From Mitsuokella sp047974105 (GTDB lineage: Bacteria; Bacillota; Negativicutes; Selenomonadales; Selenomonadaceae), in assembly GCF_047974105.1 (NCBI RefSeq), contig NZ_JBHYRS010000001.1:124001-188000 (forward strand): a stretch of DNA of 64,000 nt, given 5' to 3'. This document shows positions 1 through 10,278 of the stretch, in pieces; the first letter of the stretch is position 1, and the number at the start of each line of letters is the position of its first letter. The notes under the pieces were generated by a model. That model was not told the origin of the DNA, did no database searches, and saw only the letters and a list, made by a program, of their open reading frames with translations. A program made the translations under genes and the position numbers.

Positions 1-157
1 AAAGAAAAGAAAAATAATAGTTACCGCGCGCGCGAGAACCGCTGCTCCGAAATCCTCTCTTCCTCATCTTTGCTTCTGTGAGTGTTACAAGTTTACAAAT
101 ACATTAACTTTTATGCCAAATAACTGAATTTCTTGTAAAAAAGTTTTAATTTTATGC

Positions 158-186
158 TTGACATTGACACTCACCACCTGTAAAAT
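158..186 (+). promoter_or_regulatory. Sigma-70-type promoter for the winged-helix/amidase cassette
   Basis: TTGACA at 158-163 and TAAAAT at 181-186 are separated by 17 bp. A start near 193 would give a leader of about 300 nt before the first gene at 498. The leader holds a perfect 12-bp palindrome at 315-326 and no convincing ORF. I recognise no riboswitch class in it. Confidence 0.6.
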
Positions 187-497
187 GTGTACACATAGGG
201 TGGATCCCATAGAAAGACTTAAGCACGATAGTACGACAAACAGAACTCCAGAAAGCCTGCTTGTTCCTGTAAGATCTGATCTGAGCAGCTTTTCTTGAGA
301 CAGCTGGCTCGATCTCTCTGCAGAGACATGGCAGGCTTTTATCATCTCTGTTTGCCCCAGAGTTTTCCTGTACGTTATTATACAACATTTTGTTCTCGTC
401 TGTTGTCAAACATGCGAACAAAATTATCATACTCTTTCAGCAAAACTAAGAATCACTAGGTAACAAGCTGCTTTTCAGGTAAAAAGGAGGAATTTCT

Positions 498-866
498 ATG
501 TCTAAAGTCCCCGGTTGGATCAGCGAAGAACGCCACTTCTTTATGCGCCTCACGCGCCATCCGCTCAATGCTTCCGCTCAGGCTCTCTGGCACGTGCTCA
601 TGAACAAGGCCAATTCGTCTTACTGGCATTTCCCGCTCAAGATCCACACCTGTGAGCTCGCCGGCATCCTGAACGTCTCGGTCTCAACTGTCAAAGCAGC
701 ACGCAAGGACCTGCTGCAGGGCGGTTACCTGATCTTTGCCAACGGCAAGGGCGGACGCCAGCCGGCAAGCTATTATCTCCTCAGCATGGTCTATGAAGGC
801 CAGCTCCTGTTCGGTCTGCCGAATACCGAGACATTCGCAAAAGATAAGCATAAGACAGAGGAATAA
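498..866 (+). CDS. Small winged-helix (DnaD-N-like) protein
   Basis: This 122-residue protein looks like a single winged helix-turn-helix domain. The region around residues 45-85 reads as a recognition helix (NVSVSTVKAARKDL) followed by a short wing. The pattern resembles the N-terminal domain of DnaD-type and phage replication proteins, but no DnaD C-terminal domain follows, so a replication role is only a guess and a transcriptional role is equally possible. The start is supported by AGGAGG about 8 bp upstream. It is the first gene of a cassette with a second small winged-helix gene 63 bp downstream and an amidase after that. The family assignment is inferred from pattern only. Confidence 0.6.
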   Translation: MSKVPGWISEERHFFMRLTRHPLNASAQALWHVLMNKANSSYWHFPLKIHTCELAGILNVSVSTVKAARKDLLQGGYLIFANGKGGRQPASYYLLSMVYEGQLLFGLPNTETFAKDKHKTEE

Positions 867-929
867 CCCCACGTCTCCTGCTTTCTGCCATAAATCCCCC
901 ACTAATTTTTCTTCAGAAAGGAGCTCTCT

Positions 930-1166
930 ATGAAAGAAATCATGATGTCTCAGCATGCCAAGGAACTCTGCTATGCCATCAAGAAGCTCGGCGAAGGCAA
1001 GCTCACGGAATGGTCACTGCACCGCATCACCGGTCATTCGCACGGCACATTCACGGCCGCACGCCAGGAACTTTGCCGCGACGGCATCCTCGAACTCGGG
1101 CACGAAGGCCGCAAGCCCGTCTACCGCCTGCTCGTCGAGCTCGATGACGAATGGCTCAAGAACTGA
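930..1166 (+). CDS. Small winged-helix DNA-binding protein
   Basis: The 78-residue product is almost entirely one winged-helix fold. A predicted recognition segment is GTFTAARQEL, and a wing ends in GRKPVYRLL, a layout much like the C-terminal half of the preceding gene. An AAAGGAG ribosome-binding site lies 8 bp before the ATG, and an alternative ATG lies four codons further on. The gene sits 63 bp after its paralogue-like neighbour and 45 bp before the amidase, so the three are probably cotranscribed. Its function is unknown. It could be an autoregulator of the cassette or a remnant of a phage replication module. Confidence 0.55.
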   Translation: MKEIMMSQHAKELCYAIKKLGEGKLTEWSLHRITGHSHGTFTAARQELCRDGILELGHEGRKPVYRLLVELDDEWLKN

Positions 1167-1211
1167 TTTCCCTGACACGCATATTTTCACAAGAAAGAAA
1201 GGAGCAGCATT

Positions 1212-1865
1212 ATGAAGATCTTTATCAATCCCGGTCACTCCCCGAACGGCGATCCGGATCCCGGCGCACTCGATATGCACTACGGCCAGCGCGAATGTGA
1301 TGTCGCCGCCGGCATCGCGGCCAACTGTGCCTTCGTGCTCGAAAGCCTCGGCTACGACCAGGTCCAGATCCTGCAGAGCAACAACCTGCGCGGCGAAGCG
1401 CCGGGACAGCCAAACGTCACGGCACGCGCGAACAGCTGGGATGCCGACATCTTCGTCTCCATCCATGCCAATGCCTGCAGCGGCCATACCGCACGTGGCT
1501 GCGAAACCTACTATTGTACAGGCTCGGATTGGGGTTTCCTGATTGCCCAGTACGTGCAGGCTGAGCTCTACAAGTCGGTAAACAACGTCTCCCCGAACTT
1601 CCCGAACCGCGGCGTCAAGCCGGCATCCAGCCTCGCCGTGCTGCGCTGGACGCGCATGCCGGCCATCCTCGTCGAGACGGCTTTCATCGACGAAGAGAAC
1701 GATGCCCTGCTCCTGCAGGACTACCAAGGCGTCTTCGGCTACGGCATCGCCAACGGCCTGCACCGTTTCCTGACTGACTACAAACGGCCGGAAGACGACG
1801 TCCTCGCCAATCACATCATCGAGGACCAAGGACGCGACACCTTCTTCCCGCCCTTGTACGCCTGA
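1212..1865 (+). CDS. N-acetylmuramoyl-L-alanine amidase (Amidase_3 family)
   Basis: The 217-residue protein is an Amidase_3 zinc hydrolase that should cleave the lactyl-amide bond between MurNAc and the stem peptide. The expected ligands are visible: H9 in NPGHS, E28, H85 in SIHANA, and the catalytic E155 in LVETAF. There is no signal peptide and no cell-wall-binding or SH3 domain. A cytosolic amidase of this kind is typical of phage endolysins that leave the cell through a holin, although no holin is visible here. AAAGGAG precedes the ATG. The gene closes the three-gene cassette and is followed by a strong terminator. Confidence 0.85.
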   Translation: MKIFINPGHSPNGDPDPGALDMHYGQRECDVAAGIAANCAFVLESLGYDQVQILQSNNLRGEAPGQPNVTARANSWDADIFVSIHANACSGHTARGCETYYCTGSDWGFLIAQYVQAELYKSVNNVSPNFPNRGVKPASSLAVLRWTRMPAILVETAFIDEENDALLLQDYQGVFGYGIANGLHRFLTDYKRPEDDVLANHIIEDQGRDTFFPPLYA

Positions 1866-1898
1866 TTCCCTAAAGCTTTTGCCGTCTCTATAGCTCAA

Positions 1899-1935
1899 AG
1901 CCCTCACAGCGACCGAACGCTATGAGGGCTTTTTC
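1899..1935 (+). terminator. Rho-independent terminator after the amidase
   Basis: A stem of AGCCCTCA-type sequence pairs across a short loop (about 1899-1911 with 1918-1930) and is followed by a run of T. It ends the plus-strand cassette before the convergent capsule locus. Confidence 0.8.
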
Positions 1936-1978
1936 TGTGCATCCATATCAAAATCATAAACTCGTTACCAAGAACACC

Positions 1979-2425
1979 TTAATGCTTACATCTTCGATAT
2001 AACATGCTCAATACGGCAACTGCCATGATGCCGATACTGCAGCCCACCGTATCAAATACGACATCATGCCAGGTCGATGTCCGTCCACCAGAAAACTGCT
2101 GAATGTATTCGTCAATGGCCGCAATACAAATGCCAGCCAGCAGGACCCATATCTTTCTCTGTCTTCCCGACAGAATCAAAGAAGCACAACTCATGGACAA
2201 GCCTAAAGATGCATATTCCGTCAAATGGGCGAGCCGTCGAATGCGGCCATCACTCAAATATGGTGCCAGCCATGTGCCATCTGCATAAGATAACATGATG
2301 CTCAACACGTAGCGGCTCTCTGCATGGGACGCTGTACCTGGCTGCAGGGAGTGCCACCAAATGAAGACCACTAGCAAAATAACGATAAACAGCGTGATGA
2401 TGAAAATTACATTTCGTTTACTCAT
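1979..2425 (-). CDS. VanZ family membrane protein
   Basis: The 148-residue protein has the VanZ pattern: a first membrane helix near residues 7-25, a short loop with H..TEYASLG, a second hydrophobic segment, the acidic motif DEYIQQFSGGRTSTWHDVVFD, and a final helix. In other bacteria VanZ proteins affect teicoplanin resistance or occur beside polysaccharide loci; the biochemical role is unknown. I chose the ATG at 2425 because AGGGAAG lies just upstream; an ATG seven codons earlier lacks a good site. It is the last gene of the capsule locus, about 190 bp after the acyltransferase. That gap holds a weak promoter-like pair (TTGGTG/TATATA). Confidence 0.8.
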   Translation of the reverse strand: MSKRNVIFIITLFIVILLVVFIWWHSLQPGTASHAESRYVLSIMLSYADGTWLAPYLSDGRIRRLAHLTEYASLGLSMSCASLILSGRQRKIWVLLAGICIAAIDEYIQQFSGGRTSTWHDVVFDTVGCSIGIMAVAVLSMLYRRCKH

Positions 2426-2618
2426 TTCTTCCCTTCGACATTTCAAGCTTCCTTCTGCAACGAAGATCTTGTATATGTATCGTCAATCGATTCCCATTTT
2501 AAAGACGCTGTACGACGGATTTTCGCATTACCTATATACAGGGTACCTTTCTATCACCAAGGGTCTCTACAGGCTGTACAGAGCGCATACAACAGTGGTA
2601 TAGATAAACGGTATGTAG

Positions 2619-3878
<1,260 letters not shown>

Positions 3879-3892
3879 AATATCATACCCCT

Positions 3893-5296
3893 TTACCCTC
3901 TTCGCAAAATTGTCCTTATCTCTTTTACCTGCTTACGATGAGCAAACAAATATATTACGTACGCAAAACCATACACAAAAAGACAGAACCAATTATCCAG
4001 GCATACACTGGATATGATAAATACAGCTACCATAAGCAACTCTATCCCAATATCCCGTTTTAATTTAAGTCCCAGAATCTGCCCCATGTAGTGTTCCGCC
4101 AGCTCACAACGGAAGGCGTAAAGTAGAATAATAGAAAATACAGCAGCGTTTAAGTCATGCAGAATTTCTATTGTGAACAACGTAACGATCAGGGCTACGC
4201 CAACACTCATCAAGTTGATTTTCAGCATCAATGCCTCTTTACGCAGGCTCTTCAAATATGTATTGATCAACAGGCTGACCTTGCTCTCAAAGAGGCAGAT
4301 AGGAAACAGCACCGACATGTAAATCAAGCTGTCTGCATACTTTGGCAGCCACCAGGAAAGAATCTCCTTGATCGGATAGTAAAAGACCAGCATGAAAAAC
4401 AGGACACAGGCCAGAATGGTCCGGATCTGCCGATACATCTCTGGCAAACGCTGCTGGTCCATGCGCTTCAATATCGGGAAAAAGACGACACTGACCGAGT
4501 TGATGAAGACCATAAGGAAATTCGATATGCCTAAAGTCAGGGATACCTTGCCAAATGTCGAGACGTCCCAGCCAATGGATATTCCGTAACGCACGATGCC
4601 GATGATCAGCATACTGGCAATATTGGCAAACATCAGCTTGATGCCGACTTCCAGATTCAATCCAGCTTCATGAGCAATCTCCTGAACGCTGCCAATATGT
4701 ACCGTCCATAAGTGACGGCACAAGTAAAAGCATACTCCAGAAACAATCAGCAACGAGCCCAGCTTTGAAAGATACATGTATTGAAACTGATTGAAGCCCA
4801 ACAGCAAAAAGGAAAATACCAGAATCAGCAGTATGATTCGTTCCGACAAAATGATACGGGCATAGTCCTTGATCCGGTTCGTAATCTGCATAACAAGATT
4901 ACAGCCTGTATTAAAATTAACAAAAACTGCTAAACTTATTGCACAAATGAATACGGTCTGCTTAATCGGATCCGTAATAAAAAATTGAGAAAAACATATC
5001 GCAATTCCTGCCAGTATTAATTGCAGAATGATGATTCCCCAAAACTGTCCAGAAAGCACCCGTGGTTTTAGATCATTAAAATCTTTTCCTGCATAACGTA
5101 AATACATTCCGTCTTCCCAGCCGAAATGTAGAAATCCCAAATATGAAAAATAGAACAAAAATAATTGCCATTTACCATAATCTTCAACAGGCATCAGCTT
5201 CGGTACAAACATAACCATCAGAACTGAAACACCTAATGATACAATATTTGCCCCAAAAGAATATATGATATTTTTAGCAATTTGTCCAAAGTTCAT
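3893..5296 (-). CDS. Polysaccharide repeat-unit flippase (Wzx-like, MOP superfamily)
   Basis: The 467-residue protein has about 12-14 predicted transmembrane helices and the N-terminal pattern of polysaccharide transporters (IAKNIIYSFGANIVSLGVSV). It should flip the undecaprenyl-linked repeat unit across the inner membrane. It lies between the epimerase gene and the acyltransferase, in the AT-rich serotype-specific part of the locus. Such genes diverge strongly in sequence, so the assignment rests on topology and context. A ribosome-binding site (GAGGAAAG) precedes the ATG. Confidence 0.85.
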   Translation of the reverse strand: MNFGQIAKNIIYSFGANIVSLGVSVLMVMFVPKLMPVEDYGKWQLFLFYFSYLGFLHFGWEDGMYLRYAGKDFNDLKPRVLSGQFWGIIILQLILAGIAICFSQFFITDPIKQTVFICAISLAVFVNFNTGCNLVMQITNRIKDYARIILSERIILLILVFSFLLLGFNQFQYMYLSKLGSLLIVSGVCFYLCRHLWTVHIGSVQEIAHEAGLNLEVGIKLMFANIASMLIIGIVRYGISIGWDVSTFGKVSLTLGISNFLMVFINSVSVVFFPILKRMDQQRLPEMYRQIRTILACVLFFMLVFYYPIKEILSWWLPKYADSLIYMSVLFPICLFESKVSLLINTYLKSLRKEALMLKINLMSVGVALIVTLFTIEILHDLNAAVFSIILLYAFRCELAEHYMGQILGLKLKRDIGIELLMVAVFIISSVCLDNWFCLFVYGFAYVIYLFAHRKQVKEIRTILRRG

Positions 5297-5335
5297 AATA
5301 TAACTTTCCTCAGCATTATAAAATACAAGAATACG

Positions 5336-6403
5336 TTATTCTGCCGCTAATATCATTCGTGTAAACATATCCTTTAAATTCTTTGTAGCCTTCCAACCAA
5401 GCTGCTGGATCTTTTTAGTATCTAAATTCATATACAATTCTGGTGGATATAATTTTCCATTATTCTTTGACTCATCAATTACTACAGATACAGGCTCGTT
5501 GTACTTTTCTTTAATAACGTCCAGATTGGCTACAGTTTCAGCCATTTCCTTAATTGAGCAGTAAGCCTGCTCATTGGCAGCATTATACGCTTCTCCGATT
5601 CTTCCTTTTAATAATACTGTCAAGATAGCGCTTACTGCATCAGCTGTATATAGATAAGAATGCTCCGTTCCGCCTTTCGTGAACATTACAATGTTTTCAT
5701 GGCGCATAGCAGATCTTGCAAATTGAGCAAATACTCTATTCTCACTCTTCCGAATCCCCGCGCCGAAAGTCTGCGTCAAACGGATTGATTTTGCTGGTAC
5801 TCCATATTCGTCGGCATAACATGCACATAGAGATTCAACCATGCGTTTTACCTCTGGATAGCTGTTACGTGGTATCATGGTATCGACAAAGCTGGCATGT
5901 TTTTCATCTACTTTTTCTCTGCAATGAATACCACCATATACTTCCATGCTTGACAAAAATAAAAAACCTTCAGAACGATTTTCTCTGGCAAGTTCTAAAA
6001 GATGCGTTGCACCTTTTAAATTCATCATGATTGTTTCGACTGGATGTTCGGCAAAATACCGGCTTGCAGTCGGGCTGCCACCATGAACGATATAATCAAT
6101 ATGTTCATGCACAGGTGGTATATGCTCCAAGTCTCCTACCATAAATTTCAACGGAGCCCCTGTTGATAAAATTTCATGGAAACGTTCCTTTGCCTGATCT
6201 TCATCACGTACTAAGGCAATTATTTTTACCGGAATCTCCTTGTAAAGTGATGCATACGCTAAAGCGGAAATCAAATTAAAACCAATAAGTCCAGTAGCAC
6301 CTGTGATAAAAATGGTTTTATTCGACAGTTTTTCCCAAGGAATATAATTTGCCTGTGTAACTGCTTCCATATCTTCATGAAAGATCTCATTTTCAATCCA
6401 CAT
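5336..6403 (-). CDS. NAD-dependent epimerase/dehydratase (extended SDR)
   Basis: The 355-residue protein is an extended short-chain dehydrogenase acting on a nucleotide-activated sugar or alditol. The Rossmann motif GATGLIG lies at residues 35-41, the catalytic Ser region at LSSMEVYG, and the catalytic Tyr-Lys pair in SYPEVK. It starts 12 bp after the TarI-like cytidylyltransferase gene, which suggests the two act on the same CDP-linked precursor. The exact substrate (a CDP-alditol, a UDP-sugar or a dTDP-sugar) cannot be read from the sequence. The gene is AT-rich like its neighbours. Confidence 0.8.
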   Translation of the reverse strand: MWIENEIFHEDMEAVTQANYIPWEKLSNKTIFITGATGLIGFNLISALAYASLYKEIPVKIIALVRDEDQAKERFHEILSTGAPLKFMVGDLEHIPPVHEHIDYIVHGGSPTASRYFAEHPVETIMMNLKGATHLLELARENRSEGFLFLSSMEVYGGIHCREKVDEKHASFVDTMIPRNSYPEVKRMVESLCACYADEYGVPAKSIRLTQTFGAGIRKSENRVFAQFARSAMRHENIVMFTKGGTEHSYLYTADAVSAILTVLLKGRIGEAYNAANEQAYCSIKEMAETVANLDVIKEKYNEPVSVVIDESKNNGKLYPPELYMNLDTKKIQQLGWKATKNLKDMFTRMILAAE

Positions 6404-6415
6404 AACAGACTCTCC

Positions 6416-7138
6416 TTAAAATCCTACAATCTGTAAATTTTCTTTTGCATCCAATAAAGCTCGAAATAGATAGAAGTCTGTTGGTGTCGTAATTTTGATA
6501 TTTTCTACAGGCCCATCTACCATATAAAGCTTTGCCCCATAATGCTGCATCAACATAGCTGAATCAATAAAATCACCACGATGTTCAGCCTGCGCCTTGA
6601 GATGAGCTGCATAAATATCTTCCAAATAAAAGCATTGTGGCGCCCGTGCCATTGCACACTGGGAACGATTAAAGATTTCTCCAACACGCCCAGCTTCACC
6701 ATTGACAAAGATTGTTTCAATTGCCGGAGTAGTCGTAATTGCATTACCGTGCTCTCGTACACAGGCAAGACATTGACCGATAGTCTCCTGATCAATCATA
6801 GGACGGACCCCATCATGAATCAGGACAATATCTTTTTCATCCCCCATATGGTGATATGCAGCATCTAATCCATGGAAAATAGATTCTTGTCCAGTTGCCC
6901 CACCTGGAACAACGGATACCACTTTTGCTATTTGAAACTTCAATAAAAGTTTTTTGGCATAATCGATCCAAGATTCCAAACAAACTAATATAATTTGGTC
7001 AATCTCTGGATGTCTCTCAAATTCTTCCAAAGTATAGATGATAACAGGTTTTCCATGAACCTCTAAAAACTGCTTAGGCAGTGATTTCGTGTTCATCCTT
7101 TTACCTGTACCACCTGCAAAAATTACAGCTGTATTCAT
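6416..7138 (-). CDS. TarI/IspD-family cytidylyltransferase
   Basis: The 240-residue enzyme has the nucleotide-binding motif FAGGTGKRM (residues 7-15) followed by LPKQF, and a conserved HDGVRP segment. The form AGGTGxRM is closer to D-ribitol-5-phosphate cytidylyltransferases (TarI) than to IspD, which usually reads AAGxGxRM. Its place in a capsule locus beside LicD and an SDR also favours a role in making CDP-ribitol or a related CDP-alditol. I use the ATG at 7138 because AAAGGTGA lies just upstream; a TTG seven codons earlier has no good site. A housekeeping MEP-pathway role cannot be excluded from sequence alone. Confidence 0.8.
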   Translation of the reverse strand: MNTAVIFAGGTGKRMNTKSLPKQFLEVHGKPVIIYTLEEFERHPEIDQIILVCLESWIDYAKKLLLKFQIAKVVSVVPGGATGQESIFHGLDAAYHHMGDEKDIVLIHDGVRPMIDQETIGQCLACVREHGNAITTTPAIETIFVNGEAGRVGEIFNRSQCAMARAPQCFYLEDIYAAHLKAQAEHRGDFIDSAMLMQHYGAKLYMVDGPVENIKITTPTDFYLFRALLDAKENLQIVGF

Positions 7139-7209
7139 ATCAGTCACCTTTGATTTCAAATAAATATGCCTTAAACGCGACGAATGGACAGCACTGATGC
7201 CAAAGCCAT

Positions 7210-8019
7210 CTATCTATCTAAACAATATGCTTCCATTTCATGAGTCTTTCTTTTTTCAACAGGGGGCAATTCCATATAATCACCATATAAATTTGATAAG
7301 TAACTTTGCCAACACGAAAAAGCAGGATATCGATTTCCCTCAAAGATTACTTCTACGGATTTCTCAAATTCACGTTTTAACATTTTTTCACGTACGCCAT
7401 ATATGCCCCATGTTATGGCTCCTACATTTTTACTGTTTTCATAATCATAACTACGTGCAATGCTTTCAATATTTTTTATGAGACGATCTTCTCCATATAA
7501 CCGTGCTAATGGTTGTAAAAAATATTTACTCATACGCCGTAAGAGGGTCTTTCCAGTTCCAAGTTTGCATCTAGTTAAATTTAAAATATTTCTATATCTC
7601 TCGCATGACTGATAAATTTTCTTTATTTTATCTTCATCATCCGGCAATCCATCAACAGGCATCACATCAATCCATAAATGTTGTTCATCGTCACTAGTTT
7701 TTGCTACCACTTTGGTAGATAAATCTAAGATTTTTGCATACGGACGATAGCTATTACCTACATCGTATGAAGATAGAGAATACCTTTTGTCAGCATTATC
7801 TTTAAATGTTTTTATAAGTCTTTCATAATCAGGACGTGGCATACAGACATCGATATCATCATCCCATGGTATAAAACCTTTATGACGAATCGCTCCTAAT
7901 AAAGTTCCACCTACTAAATAATATCTCATTTTATATCTCTTACAATATTCATCAAAATATTGTAGAATATGTAATATCGATAGCTGAATCTCTCTTTGGC
8001 TTAATTTTCTTTCTATCAT
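7210..8019 (-). CDS. LicD family phosphotransferase
   Basis: The 269-residue protein has the LicD/fukutin nucleotidyltransferase-fold signature: VGGTLLGAIRHKG (from residue 36) followed by WDDDIDV with D53-D57. LicD proteins transfer phosphocholine or another phospho-substituent from a CDP donor onto a glycan. With the TarI-like enzyme two genes downstream in transcription (one gene away on the map), the donor here may be a CDP-alditol rather than CDP-choline; no choline kinase or LicC is in the window. The start overlaps the end of the preceding glycosyltransferase by 4 bp, so translation is probably coupled. Confidence 0.85.
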   Translation of the reverse strand: MIERKLSQREIQLSILHILQYFDEYCKRYKMRYYLVGGTLLGAIRHKGFIPWDDDIDVCMPRPDYERLIKTFKDNADKRYSLSSYDVGNSYRPYAKILDLSTKVVAKTSDDEQHLWIDVMPVDGLPDDEDKIKKIYQSCERYRNILNLTRCKLGTGKTLLRRMSKYFLQPLARLYGEDRLIKNIESIARSYDYENSKNVGAITWGIYGVREKMLKREFEKSVEVIFEGNRYPAFSCWQSYLSNLYGDYMELPPVEKRKTHEMEAYCLDR

Positions 8020-8906
8020 AATTCTTCCTTGCCTTTTACTTTACTCATGAGCACTCGAATTGGTATTTTTAATCTTTCTTCAAAAACAGATACGGAAAAA
8101 CATAATTTAGCAAAAATCAGCTGAAATTTATTAACCTTTAGATAGTCTTGCAAATAGATTAATCGACTTTTATATATCATTTGAACACGATTTACTATGC
8201 TAGGAACACTTTTCTTTATACTTGTCGACTCATAATGATCGTATTTTTCGTCTACAAGCAAATATGTCTTATAGCCTTTTTTCTTTAACCGATATCCTAA
8301 AGTTGACTCTTCACAATAAAGAAAAATCTTCTCATCATAGGCGCCAGCTGCCAGAAACTCGTCTATTTTTACTGCTAAAAATGCTCCTGTAACACAATCC
8401 ACTTGTTGATTATATGACAGATTATACCTTTTTGATGGTAAAAAGTGCCTTAAAATATATAGCGATCCAATAACATAACCGTTGTAGGTTGGCAATGACC
8501 ATGCTGTATTATCTAGTCTCTGCTTGCTGTAGCCATTATATTGAACGGGCGCAACTGCTGCATAATCATCATTTTGTTTAAGAAACTCTATCATATGCTG
8601 TATGCAGGCTTTTGTATATGCTACATCCGGATTTGATACAAACGCTATCGCACATCCAAGTTTTTTTGCCAGCTTGATCCCATAGTTGTTCCCTGCCCCG
8701 TATCCCCCATTATGTGATGTTTTACAAACAATAACGTTTTTTTCTTGAAACTTTAGCAGCCTTTCGTAGGAATCATCTGGAGAACAATTATCCACCACTA
8801 TGATATAATCATATACTGCAATTTTTTTGGCAAAGTTTATATAATCCGCTGTCGTCTTTGAATCTTTATAATTTAAAACAATACATGCTATTTTCCATTT
8901 TAACAT
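8016..8906 (-). CDS. Glycosyltransferase family 2 (rhamnosyltransferase-like)
   Basis: The 296-residue protein has a GT-A fold with the nucleotide-sugar motif VVDNCSPDDS near residue 37 and the NPDV motif that replaces DXD in rhamnosyltransferase-like GT2 enzymes. It should add one sugar to the lipid-linked repeat unit at the cytoplasmic face. Its end overlaps licD by 4 bp. The donor and linkage cannot be predicted. The gene is strongly AT-rich, unlike the promoter-proximal capsule genes. Confidence 0.85.
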   Translation of the reverse strand: MLKWKIACIVLNYKDSKTTADYINFAKKIAVYDYIIVVDNCSPDDSYERLLKFQEKNVIVCKTSHNGGYGAGNNYGIKLAKKLGCAIAFVSNPDVAYTKACIQHMIEFLKQNDDYAAVAPVQYNGYSKQRLDNTAWSLPTYNGYVIGSLYILRHFLPSKRYNLSYNQQVDCVTGAFLAVKIDEFLAAGAYDEKIFLYCEESTLGYRLKKKGYKTYLLVDEKYDHYESTSIKKSVPSIVNRVQMIYKSRLIYLQDYLKVNKFQLIFAKLCFSVSVFEERLKIPIRVLMSKVKGKEEL

Positions 8907-8923
8907 ATTATTTCCTCATTTAG

Positions 8924-10243
8924 TTATAGACTAAGTTTATAAGAAACTATTCCTGATATTGCTACTAAAATTAAGACAAATGTCCCCGAAGCCAACATAT
9001 TTAATGCAAGCATCAAGACAAAAAAAGTAGCCACGATTTCTAATAAAAACACTATATTCCCATAGACAATGTTCATGATATACGAGAAAAATATAATCAT
9101 GCCTATGATTCCAGTTGATACTAAAACCTCCGCAATAGCTCCCATATATGCACTGCCAAAAGAAGGATCATATGGTGTCGTAATGCCGTACGTGATTAAT
9201 ATATTTGATATATTTCCAAAGCCTGTACCTATGAACTGCATGATTATCGGTAAGTTATACCATACTGCAAATCCACGTACAATTCGTTGGTTTCCTGAAG
9301 TCGAATCCGCTCCAGCAGATGTATCAACTTCACTTAATCTTAGGATGAGTGTTTGCCCCCAATCGCTTGTTTGTATATAATAAAAAACTCCTAATATAAT
9401 CAAACAAAAAAAGATACCGAATACTATTGCATAAACAATATTAGTTCTCCATAGTTGTTTCATTGCCGTAATCAGGTATATGAGCATTAATATAGTTACT
9501 CCTGTTGCAGACGTTGATATAAAAATCGCTATACTACAAATAACTATTGCGATATGAATTTTTCTTTTCGATATACCAAGCTTCCATTTTTTTATATCCA
9601 CAAAGTTCATAATCAATAATATTGCTATTAAAGGCAATATATATGCTGCAAAACTTGTAGGCTCTGTAAAACCACCTGTGGCTCTCAAGCTATCACCATA
9701 ATGATAATACTTAGGGATATAACGAGCATAATAAGTAGCCTGGTCCACGATTGTATAATTCAGTGGCAAACCTGGAAATAACCAGGGGATCGTTATATTA
9801 AAAAAAAGGAATGCTATGTTTTGAAGTATTAAAAATATAGATGCAGTCATACCACCTAATATATAGTATTTCAGAAAGAATCGAAGATTAAACAACTGTG
9901 TTCCTAAAATAGCTATTAACAAAAACTGCACTATATTCCTTAAAGGTCTATTTATTGGCCGCATATCTCCCATATCAGGCAGTGTTGTAAATATTAATAA
10001 TGAAATAACTGTCGAATAAACAATGAAGATTAAATATAGAATATGATAATTTTGCATACTTACCTTCATACGATATGAAAGTAAATATGCAATAATTATC
10101 AGCATACCTAACAGCTCATTAAGACCTAAAAAGGTGATTCCTGGAACAGCATATGTTCCGATAAACGGGTACAGTGCTATCAAAAAATTAAATGCCAAGA
10201 TAATTTTTTGATGCGATTTATCTCTAACAGTTATATCATCCAT
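8924..10243 (-). CDS. O-antigen/capsule polymerase (Wzy-like)
   Basis: The 439-residue integral membrane protein has about 11-12 predicted helices and one long hydrophilic loop around residues 290-330, the usual topology of Wzy polymerases. The loop carries scattered Arg residues (RLSEVDTSAG, NQRIVRG) that match the common pattern of catalytic periplasmic-loop arginines, although I cannot assign the catalytic ones. It is the only candidate polymerase in the locus and lies between glycosyltransferases. An AGGTG site precedes the ATG. Wzy proteins are too diverse for a firm sequence-only call. Confidence 0.75.
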   Translation of the reverse strand: MDDITVRDKSHQKIILAFNFLIALYPFIGTYAVPGITFLGLNELLGMLIIIAYLLSYRMKVSMQNYHILYLIFIVYSTVISLLIFTTLPDMGDMRPINRPLRNIVQFLLIAILGTQLFNLRFFLKYYILGGMTASIFLILQNIAFLFFNITIPWLFPGLPLNYTIVDQATYYARYIPKYYHYGDSLRATGGFTEPTSFAAYILPLIAILLIMNFVDIKKWKLGISKRKIHIAIVICSIAIFISTSATGVTILMLIYLITAMKQLWRTNIVYAIVFGIFFCLIILGVFYYIQTSDWGQTLILRLSEVDTSAGADSTSGNQRIVRGFAVWYNLPIIMQFIGTGFGNISNILITYGITTPYDPSFGSAYMGAIAEVLVSTGIIGMIIFFSYIMNIVYGNIVFLLEIVATFFVLMLALNMLASGTFVLILVAISGIVSYKLSL

Positions 10244-10278
10244 CTTAAAGAATCACCTCATTCATTAGCATATATATC

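Noticed and set aside
196..210. AGGGTGGATCCC resembling the T-box core
   Set aside because: It lies only a few bases after the predicted transcription start, with no upstream stem I specifier loop and no antiterminator/terminator pair after it.
152..430. A 92-codon minus-strand open frame in the left intergenic region
   Set aside because: It has no ribosome-binding site, an unlikely composition, and it overlaps the promoter and leader of the plus-strand cassette.
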